Positions 1 to 5,184 of a stretch of 5,184 bases of DNA are shown one piece after another. The first letter of the stretch is position 1. Each line of letters starts with the position of its first letter. The stretch covers positions 1 to 5,184 of the forward strand of contig QMTJ01000094.1 of assembly GCA_003651045.1 (NCBI GenBank). The letters run 5' to 3'. A program made the translations under genes and the position numbers. The DNA comes from Thermoplasmata archaeon. Its GTDB lineage: Archaea > Thermoplasmatota > E2 > DHVEG-1. Below the pieces are notes generated by a model. That model made no database searches, was not told where the DNA came from, and was given only the letters and a program-made list of their open reading frames with translations.

Positions 1-93
1 GATGGTTTACGGCAGGTTGTAACTGCTTGTGCAGAAGGTGCAGTAGCAGCTCTCACAGCTACAGAAGTACTTGGTAAAAAATATCCATATTAA
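1..93 (+). CDS. trxB: Thioredoxin reductase, C-terminal end only (partial)
   Basis: Thirty codons enter from the left edge in frame 1 and end in TAA. They read DGLRQVVTACAEGAVAALTA and then a short tail ending KKYPY. This is the signature end of bacterial NADPH-thioredoxin reductase, where the 'RQ(V/I)xTAxxDGAxAA' segment lies against the FAD and starts the last helix. The enzyme is a cytoplasmic flavoprotein that passes electrons from NAD(P)H to thioredoxin. Only this segment can be judged: the FAD and NADPH domains and the CxxC redox pair are outside the window. The family's usual Asp is replaced by Glu in 'CAEGA', and there is a Cys (residue 10 of the fragment) where Ala is common; neither change argues against function. 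Other members of this flavoprotein family, such as ferredoxin-dependent reductases, share the motif, so the exact electron donor is uncertain. The next gene starts 102 bases later and looks unrelated. Confidence 0.9.
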   Translation, partial: DGLRQVVTACAEGAVAALTATEVLGKKYPY

Positions 94-118
94 CTCTCGT
101 GAGTATAAACCTTTTTTT
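93..118 (+). terminator. Possible weak terminator after trxB
   Basis: A short inverted repeat (ACTC at 93-96, loop TCGT, GAGT at 101-104) begins at the last base of the trxB stop codon. It is followed by a run of seven T at 112-118. The stem has only four pairs and is separated from the T-run by seven bases, so it is a poor match to a classical intrinsic terminator. It is listed because it lies exactly where the trxB transcript would be expected to end. Confidence 0.25.
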
Positions 119-195
119 CATAATTTTAAAATATTAAAGAATACTATTGGATTAAACTCTTATAAACTACAAAAGGAAATAATAGGTTATTAAAT

Positions 196-1401
196 ATGAA
201 CTATGAAAATAGTTTTTTTCACATATTGAAACAGGTACCTTATATTGATCAAGAAGAAAAATTCTACTGTCATCATGCATGTCTATCTATGATGTTTCAA
301 TATTATGCTACTGATGCTCCCCTTTATGAAGTTTTATATCACTCTGGTATAGGTTTCTCACTTGCAGGGCAACCAAGATATACTATTTTTTCAAATTTAA
401 AAAAACCAATTTTTTATAATTGCTGGAGTGGTTATTCACTCTCTCTTGGATATAAAGACATAGAGTTTTTAGCACGGCTTTATGGATTAGAAATCCTTGA
501 TTTTTCTTATAAAAAATGGTATGTTAACAAACGTTTTTATTGGAATCAGTACTACAACAAAATAAAAAAATATATAAAAAAGAAAATCCCAGTATATACA
601 GTTGTTGACCCACTTGTTTTACCCTATTTCCAAAAAATATGGAGTCTACCCAAGCTTGGGCACTTAGCACATACAATAGTTATAACCGGTATTGATGAAG
701 ATAGAAAACTTGTATTTTTTCATGACCCAATTACTTCCATTTATACTTCAAAAAATGATGGTATCCATACAAAAGTAGACGTCGTTACTTTTAGAGAAGC
801 AGTAAGTAGAGCAAATTTTTGGGTTGTACCGATTCCTCAAAAGTTTTTGATTCTAACTTTTAAAAAGAAACAAAAGCCATTGGAAAAAAAAGAAGCTTAT
901 AAAAGATCCTATAAAAGAAACATAGAAAGAATGAAAGGAGCTGCCGGTTTCTACGATTCAACTTATTATCATAAAATGTTCAAAGCATTTGGAATAAACG
1001 CCCTTAAAGCTCTCAAATCTCATATTTCAAATTCTAAAAGATTTGCTTACAAAAATCTTTACAAAATTAAATACGGATTTATAAAATGTATAAATCCTTT
1101 TTATTTTCATCCTTTCAAAATGATTACGTATTCATTTCAGACTATTTCTTTAGAAAAAAAACATATGTCAGATTTTATAAACGAAAATAAAGATAAGATA
1201 GAAAGTGTGTTCCCTGATACAGTTTTGCTGAAAGAAGAAGCAGATTATTGGTTAAACCTTGCTGATTTATTTATGATGGTAGAAAAACATATAAAAAATA
1301 AAGAAAAAATAGATATAGGCTCAATTAGAAAAGATATGATTGATTTGATTGATAAAATAATAAACTGTGAAGAGAAAATAATAAAAGAAACACAAAAGTA
1401 A
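196..1401 (+). CDS. BtrH-like / C39-like papain-fold Cys acyltransferase or peptidase
   Basis: A 401-residue protein with no signal peptide or clear membrane segment. The N-terminal ~215 residues look like the butirosin BtrH N-terminal family, a papain-type fold related to C39 peptidases. Visible marks are Gln19 as the oxyanion-hole candidate and Cys25 in 'FYCHHACLSMM' as the nucleophile. They continue with a 'HSGIGFS' turn at 49-55, 'PVYTVVDPLVLPY' at 132-144, then His159 in 'GHLAHTIVITGID' and Asp177 in 'HDP', which would complete a Cys-His-Asp triad. After a Lys-rich linker (about 223-245), residues 246-401 are mostly helical and resemble the second domain of BtrH-type proteins only weakly. 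BtrH itself transfers an aminoacyl group from a carrier protein to an amine of an antibiotic; a peptidase role is the main alternative. The start ATG follows AGGT (184-187), the best available ribosome site. The next gene begins 40 bases downstream and is probably cotranscribed. The family assignment is fairly sure, the substrate unknown. Confidence 0.68.
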   Translation: MNYENSFFHILKQVPYIDQEEKFYCHHACLSMMFQYYATDAPLYEVLYHSGIGFSLAGQPRYTIFSNLKKPIFYNCWSGYSLSLGYKDIEFLARLYGLEILDFSYKKWYVNKRFYWNQYYNKIKKYIKKKIPVYTVVDPLVLPYFQKIWSLPKLGHLAHTIVITGIDEDRKLVFFHDPITSIYTSKNDGIHTKVDVVTFREAVSRANFWVVPIPQKFLILTFKKKQKPLEKKEAYKRSYKRNIERMKGAAGFYDSTYYHKMFKAFGINALKALKSHISNSKRFAYKNLYKIKYGFIKCINPFYFHPFKMITYSFQTISLEKKHMSDFINENKDKIESVFPDTVLLKEEADYWLNLADLFMMVEKHIKNKEKIDIGSIRKDMIDLIDKIINCEEKIIKETQK

Positions 1402-1441
1402 AATAAATTAAATAAAAAATATAAAATATGGTGTATGTTTA

Positions 1442-2827
1442 ATGTATTTTTTTCTAAACCCGGTCTTCATAAGTCGCATTATCAAAGGTTATGTTACAGA
1501 GATAGACAGAATGTGGAGGCTGAATTATGAACAGATAAAAAAATACCAGAACAGGGCTTTTAGAAAAACTGTAAAGAATGCTTTTCATACTAAATTATAT
1601 AAAGAAAAATACAAGCAAGCAGGTGTAAAACCTGATGATATCAAAACTGTACATGATATTTCTAAACTCCCATTCGTTTCAAAAGAAGACATTAGAAAGT
1701 ATAGCCCTGATGGATTGGTTTCATCAAACTTTGACAAAACCAGGGCAATAATAAATTATACTTCTGGTACTACTGGAAAACCTCTCTCTATTTATTTTGA
1801 TCTATACACAATATACAAATCAGTACTTGGATTAATCCGGGTGCTCAAAGAACATAATGTGAAATGGAATAAAACAAAAATAGTAATTATCCCAGATTAT
1901 TCAGAAAACACTATAGAAACTGAATACTTCCGTGGAGGTATAATGCCGCATATAAAACCTTTTTTCAAACTAAATAATATAAAAGATTTTCATACATATG
2001 ATGATCCGAAAAGAGTATTACAAGAGATTGATAAATTTCAACCAGAGTTTTTAGGAGGTTATCCAGGTATGTTGAGACAATTGGCAATTCTTAAAAAAAA
2101 TGGTTATGGAAAAAACGTGAATCCAAGAGTAATTGTTTCAACAGGGGGAATCCTTGGTAAATTCACCAAGGAATATATTAAAGAGGCATTCAGTACTGAG
2201 GTATATGATTTTTATGGAGCAACAGAGACAGGACCGATAGCCTTTGAATGCAGAAATAAAAAATACCATATATTTTCAGATTTTAACTACATAGAGGTAT
2301 TAGATGATAAAAATCAACCTGTTTCATCAGATAAACTAGGACATATAGTGACAACAAGATTATATGGAAAAGCAACACCAATAATTAGATACACAGGTTT
2401 AGATGACATAGTTAAACTCTCAGATGAAAAATGCAATTGTGGTTTATCTGGAGAGTTACTTGAAAAAATATATGGTCGAGAAAACAAATCAATAGTTCTC
2501 CCTGATGGAAAAATAATTCTTCCTTCAACATTGTGGGATTTCCTAGGGGAAATAGTCTACAAAAACGATGTTAAATATGTTGAACGTGTTCAAGTAATAC
2601 AAAAAACACTCAGAAAGATAGAAATCTTAATCAAAATCAAAAAGAATCAAAAAGAAACTATCCCCATCGTTGATAGGTTATTCACTGTAATAAAAAATGA
2701 ATTCGAAAAAACATTTAATACTGATATAGAAGTACAAGTAAAAGAGAAAGAGAAATTCAAACCACATGATCCTCCAGTCATATCAGAAATAGATGTAAAA
2801 AAAATTGAAAACAAAATTTACATCTGA
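1442..2827 (+). CDS. PaaK/CapK-type adenylate-forming enzyme (AMP-binding)
   Basis: A 461-residue cytoplasmic enzyme of the phenylacetate-CoA ligase (PaaK/CapK) branch of the ANL superfamily, which activates a carboxylic acid with ATP as acyl-AMP and usually passes it to a thiol. In order: the helical N-terminus typical of the branch ('YEQIKKYQNRAFRKTVKNAF' from 29), the phosphate-binding loop YTSGTTGKP at 106-114, 'FLGGYPG' at 203-209, 'YDFYGATETG' at 255-264, 'PIIRYTGLDDIV' at 313-324, a Cys-x-Cys-Gly cluster at 331-334 and the Gly-Arg hinge at 345-346. The ribose-binding loop reads RYTGLDD, not the common RYRTGD. The C-terminal catalytic Lys region is not recognisable: the end has 'KFKPHDPPVISEI' (438-450) where 'GKFRxVxSxV' is often seen. 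Length is normal for CapK proteins. A GGTG (1430-1433) sits 8 bases before the ATG; Met24 (1511) is a less likely start because the preceding residues fit the family. The substrate is unknown. CapK relatives often lie in capsule or other surface-polymer clusters. Confidence 0.85.
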   Translation: MYFFLNPVFISRIIKGYVTEIDRMWRLNYEQIKKYQNRAFRKTVKNAFHTKLYKEKYKQAGVKPDDIKTVHDISKLPFVSKEDIRKYSPDGLVSSNFDKTRAIINYTSGTTGKPLSIYFDLYTIYKSVLGLIRVLKEHNVKWNKTKIVIIPDYSENTIETEYFRGGIMPHIKPFFKLNNIKDFHTYDDPKRVLQEIDKFQPEFLGGYPGMLRQLAILKKNGYGKNVNPRVIVSTGGILGKFTKEYIKEAFSTEVYDFYGATETGPIAFECRNKKYHIFSDFNYIEVLDDKNQPVSSDKLGHIVTTRLYGKATPIIRYTGLDDIVKLSDEKCNCGLSGELLEKIYGRENKSIVLPDGKIILPSTLWDFLGEIVYKNDVKYVERVQVIQKTLRKIEILIKIKKNQKETIPIVDRLFTVIKNEFEKTFNTDIEVQVKEKEKFKPHDPPVISEIDVKKIENKIYI

Positions 2828-2838
2828 AAAAAACATTT

Positions 2839-4257
2839 TTATTTTTTAAGCATGTCAAAATATTTCTTATTGTTAATGCACCCAGGGTCAGGAGCAAAAA
2901 AATCTTGAAAATATCCATATGCTCTCGCTCTACATCCACCGCAGTGATAAACGTATTCACAGTTTGAGCACTCTGGTTTAAGAAGCTTTCTATTTCTTAA
3001 ATTTTTAAAAAGTTGATTGTTTTTCCATATATCCTCTATATCGTCTTCAAGTATATTCCCAACTTTTTCAGTTATATACGAACAAGGTACTATATCACCG
3101 TTTGGCATGATCCTAATAAAAAGTCTTCCGCAATTACATCCACCGATATATTCTAATAAAAATTTTTTTTCTTTTGTTCTAAGGACAACAAAAGATGAAG
3201 GCAATATCTCTGAAGATGAACTACTCTGTAAAGCGACCCTTGATATCTGAGGTGCAGTCGAATAGATAGTAATACTTGTCTCTTGCATTTTTTTATATAA
3301 AAATTTTAAAACTTCTTCTCTTTCATCTGGTGTTAAATCAATATCAACTATTTCTTTTCCTCTACCTACTGGTATAAAATTCGATGCTGTAAAAGAGTCT
3401 ACACCTAGTTTTTCACATAGATCTATGATTTCAGGTATTTCTTTATAATTTTTTTTGGTAACTGTTGTTGAAATAATAACATAAAAACCACCGGTTTCTA
3501 CAACATTTTTTATACCCTGTAATGTTTTGTTAAATGCTCCTTTCATATTTCGAAAATCATCATGTTTTTCATGATATATACTATCAAGGCTTATCCTAAT
3601 ATATTTAACACCGTTTTCTTTCATTTTCCTCGCTATATCCTTTGTAATAAGTGTCCCATTTGTAGCAATTGCAACATATATACCTTTATCATTTGTATAT
3701 TTAATAAGCCTGAAAATATCTGGTCTTGTTAGTGGTTCTCCACCAGAAAACTCAATACAAGGAACATTAAATTTTTCTAATATATCAATAACTTTTATAG
3801 CTTCTTCAGTAGATAATTCATTTTTTCTATTATTTTTTTTTGCATTCGCAGAACAATGTATACAATTTAGATTGCAATTATGTGTGACTTCCCAGACCAA
3901 ATGCAAAGGCGCACTGGGGACAAAAGGTTTAACCAATCCAAAATCCGCGATACCTTTTACATAGGCTAATAAAAACTTTCTTCTAAAATCTTGTTTTTTC
4001 AATAAATTTTTTAGTTTTTCTTTTTTCATTCCAAAAAAACTTGCACCAATATTCAAACCGGGAGAAACCATAATTTTTGCTATATAACATTTTAAACATG
4101 TCTTTTTTTGCATCCCAGAATATAGTAGAAGAGCATTTTCAAATCTATTTTGTCTATCTATGGGACAATACCTAGTTAAAAATTTTAGGGCATATCTAAC
4201 AACTTTTGTATTTACCAGTTTTTCAATTATCTCTACAGATAACATCTTTGATTCCAT
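2839..4257 (-). CDS. Radical SAM/SPASM protein with N-terminal extension
   Basis: A 472-residue radical SAM enzyme. Cys128, Cys132 and Cys135 in 'CNLNCIHC' bind the SAM-cleaving [4Fe-4S] cluster; 'SGGEPL' (171-176) and 'ATNGTL' (198-203) are the usual following motifs. The C-terminal SPASM domain binds extra clusters: Cys376-X10-Gly387-X4-Cys392, then CX2CX5CX2C at 430-442 ('CSNCEYVYHCGGCRARAYG') and a last Cys460, plus an additional Cys374. This layout resembles the AhbC/NirJ haem-pathway and PqqE-like groups, but those names cannot be assigned. About 115 residues precede the core, with a CLKC pair at 54-57 and a conserved-looking 'FRRKFLLAYVKGIADFG' stretch (91-107). There is no signal peptide or transmembrane helix. 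The ATG at 4257 has no clear Shine-Dalgarno and follows an in-frame stop; Met5 (4245), preceded by GGA seven bases away, is an alternative start. The gene faces the PaaK-like gene tail to tail. The substrate is unknown: peptide modification, porphyrin chemistry and other roles all remain open. Confidence 0.88.
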   Translation of the reverse strand: MESKMLSVEIIEKLVNTKVVRYALKFLTRYCPIDRQNRFENALLLYSGMQKKTCLKCYIAKIMVSPGLNIGASFFGMKKEKLKNLLKKQDFRRKFLLAYVKGIADFGLVKPFVPSAPLHLVWEVTHNCNLNCIHCSANAKKNNRKNELSTEEAIKVIDILEKFNVPCIEFSGGEPLTRPDIFRLIKYTNDKGIYVAIATNGTLITKDIARKMKENGVKYIRISLDSIYHEKHDDFRNMKGAFNKTLQGIKNVVETGGFYVIISTTVTKKNYKEIPEIIDLCEKLGVDSFTASNFIPVGRGKEIVDIDLTPDEREEVLKFLYKKMQETSITIYSTAPQISRVALQSSSSSEILPSSFVVLRTKEKKFLLEYIGGCNCGRLFIRIMPNGDIVPCSYITEKVGNILEDDIEDIWKNNQLFKNLRNRKLLKPECSNCEYVYHCGGCRARAYGYFQDFFAPDPGCINNKKYFDMLKK

Positions 4258-4835
4258 CTTTTAAAATAACATTTTTTCATTCATAGTTCGATACTGATAC
4301 TATCAAGATAAGAATGTTTTTATAGACTTTTCTCTTCCTATTGAATAAAATGGTTTTTCTACTTATTTTGACACGTCCCATGATTCTTACAAAAAAAATT
4401 AAAAATAAATGTTTTAAGTATTTTTTGTTAGTCAACTTCTAGTATAATACTCCCTGGACATCCCATGTTAAAAATCTTTTATACTGATGGCTCCATATAA
4501 CTCTCCTTGTTTATATAAATTTAAAGGTTCATTATTTTTCTTCGTTTTTATTTTCTTCATACTATATAACATTTTATATCATTTATATATACTTTTTGCT
4601 ATGTTATTGTTATTTTATTTACAAAAAAAAGAAAAAATGTGATAAATATAACAAAGTGTATTAAATACAATATTTTTCTATTTATAATTAAATGTTACTG
4701 ATTGATATATTTTGGTTTAAATTACGTTAATGTTTTACAATCCATTTTTGAAAGAAACACAGCTACATACTATTTTAAAATTTTATTTTTATTAAACTAC
4801 AACCGATGACATTATAAAACACAAACTCTTGGTTT
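4258..4835. other. Long AT-rich intergenic region, no convincing gene
   Basis: This 578-base gap lies between two minus-strand genes and is full of A/T runs. I see no tRNA, rRNA, insertion element or recognisable riboswitch. It holds only tiny open frames. On the minus strand these are 4468-4560 (30 residues, MKKIKTKKNNEPLN at its start), 4428-4466 (12 residues, MGCPGSIILEVD) and 4277-4381 (34 residues, basic then hydrophobic). On the plus strand there is 4487-4642 (51 residues, very rich in Phe/Leu/Ile/Tyr). None of these has a good ribosome site at its own start. A GC-richer patch at about 4449-4508 contains AAGGAG (minus strand, 4503-4508) six bases before an ATG at 4496, but that frame stops after five codons. 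A TATAAT at 4443-4448 (plus) sits inside a perfect 11-base palindrome (4441-4451). Another perfect 13-base palindrome lies at 4657-4669. The promoter of the radical SAM gene must be here or further upstream, but no -35/-10 pair with normal spacing stands out. Confidence 0.6.
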
Positions 4836-4836
4836 T
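4815..4836 (-). terminator. Possible weak intrinsic terminator after the HycI-like gene
   Basis: Read on the minus strand, the bases from the end of the stop codon form AAAAC-CAA, loop GAGT, TTG-T-GTTTT. This is an eight-pair stem with one bulged base, ending in T4 followed by ATAAT. The position directly after the stop codon fits a transcript end. The stem is mostly A-T and the T-run is part of it, so it would be weak. Confidence 0.3.
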
Positions 4837-5184
4837 TAATTCAATATTTTTATTTTGTCTAAATTTCTATTTTTTAGTAATTCTACTAGAAAATCTGCAT
4901 TTTTTTTAACACTATCGGTCATTTTTCCAGACATAGATTTAGGTTGAATACCAATAAAAACAATATCTTCAACATATTGTTTAAGATAATTTATCAAAAG
5001 AGAGACAGGGATGCCATGTGTACTAATATGCATAACACCGATTCGTTCTCTAGGGACAACCCGTATTTCACCAGGTTCTAGATTCATTTCCACAGCGTCA
5101 ACAATTACAAGAGTCCTTGGTTTCAAACGTTTCACATCGGCAGTATAGTTCTCTGGAATAACGCCGCAGTCAATAACCTTAAAA
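4836..5184 (-). CDS. HycI-type hydrogenase maturation protease (partial, N-terminus off window)
   Basis: The frame stays open to the right edge, so 115 residues are visible and the start is outside; the GTG at 5133-5135 is internal. The protein resembles peptidase family M52, HycI type, which clips the C-terminal tail of a [NiFe]-hydrogenase large subunit in the cytoplasm after nickel insertion. Matching segments in order are 'VIDCGVIPENYT' (fragment residues 3-14), 'VDAVEMNLEPGEIRV' (28-42), 'MHISTHGIPVSLLINYL' (51-67) and 'IVFIGIQP'. Asp29 and His56 of the fragment correspond to two of the three nickel-binding residues; the third, near the N-terminus, lies beyond the edge. Family members are about 150-160 residues, so roughly 40 are missing. 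The HycI group usually serves energy-conserving or formate-hydrogenlyase-type (group 4) hydrogenases, sometimes group 3, so a hydrogenase operon may lie to the right. The family is clear, the partner enzyme is inferred. Confidence 0.88.
   Translation of the reverse strand, partial: FKVIDCGVIPENYTADVKRLKPRTLVIVDAVEMNLEPGEIRVVPRERIGVMHISTHGIPVSLLINYLKQYVEDIVFIGIQPKSMSGKMTDSVKKNADFLVELLKNRNLDKIKILN

Noticed and set aside
134..166. Possible promoter TTAAAG (134-139) / TATAAA (161-166) before the BtrH-like gene
   Set aside because: The spacer is 21 bases, too long for a standard promoter, and similar AT-rich hexamers are found throughout the window.
2826..2848. A-run and T-runs between the convergent stop codons as a bidirectional terminator
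   Set aside because: The only possible stem is about five A-T pairs; in this base composition such runs are common, so it cannot be called a terminator from sequence alone.
2778..2960. Minus-strand open frame of 60 codons across the convergent junction
   Set aside because: It overlaps the end of the radical SAM gene in another phase and the tail of the PaaK-like gene on the opposite strand. Both of those have clear family motifs, and this frame has none.
3017..3250. Plus-strand open frame of 77 codons
   Set aside because: It lies wholly antisense to the SPASM-encoding part of the radical SAM gene and shows no recognisable motif; a shadow of real coding sequence.
4371..4470. Near-repeat of CATGGGAYGT (minus strand) at about 4373-4382 and 4458-4467
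   Set aside because: Only two copies of about ten bases with unlike flanks; not enough for a repeat family or a regulatory site.
1..5184. CRISPR array, tRNA or rRNA gene, insertion sequence, att site
   Set aside because: No regularly spaced repeats, no tRNA-like TTCGA/acceptor arrangement, no transposase or integrase motifs and no terminal inverted repeats were seen on either strand.

Overview
The window is a very AT-rich bacterial fragment (GC roughly 30 % or below by eye) with tightly packed genes and weak Shine-Dalgarno sites. The gene content points to an anaerobe: the tail of a thioredoxin reductase, a HycI-type [NiFe]-hydrogenase maturation protease and a SPASM radical SAM enzyme. The lineage cannot be fixed from this sequence. 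AT-rich Firmicutes, Thermotogota- or Dictyoglomota-like bacteria, or uncultured anaerobic phyla would all fit.

Layout. Positions 1-93 (+) hold the C-terminus of thioredoxin reductase. After a 102-base gap, 196-1401 (+) encodes a papain-fold Cys protein that looks like the butirosin BtrH N-terminal family followed by a helical domain. Forty bases later, 1442-2827 (+) encodes a PaaK/CapK-type adenylate-forming enzyme. These two are probably one transcription unit. Convergent to them, with only 11 bp between stop codons, is a radical SAM/SPASM protein (2839-4257, -) with a long N-terminal extension. A 578-base AT-rich stretch (4258-4835) follows, with no convincing gene but a small GC-richer patch containing the best Shine-Dalgarno sequence of that stretch. 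From 4836 to the window end (-) lies a HycI-type protease that is still open at the edge.

How the genes may work together. In the BtrH family a Cys enzyme moves an acyl group from a carrier protein onto an amine, and PaaK/CapK enzymes activate carboxylic acids as adenylates. The adjacent pair therefore reads as a possible 'activate then transfer' acylation cassette, with the convergent radical SAM enzyme as a possible modifier. No carrier protein or precursor peptide is convincingly visible, so a small-molecule or cell-surface modification system is an inference, not a demonstration. The thioredoxin reductase and HycI genes look like ordinary flanking genes.
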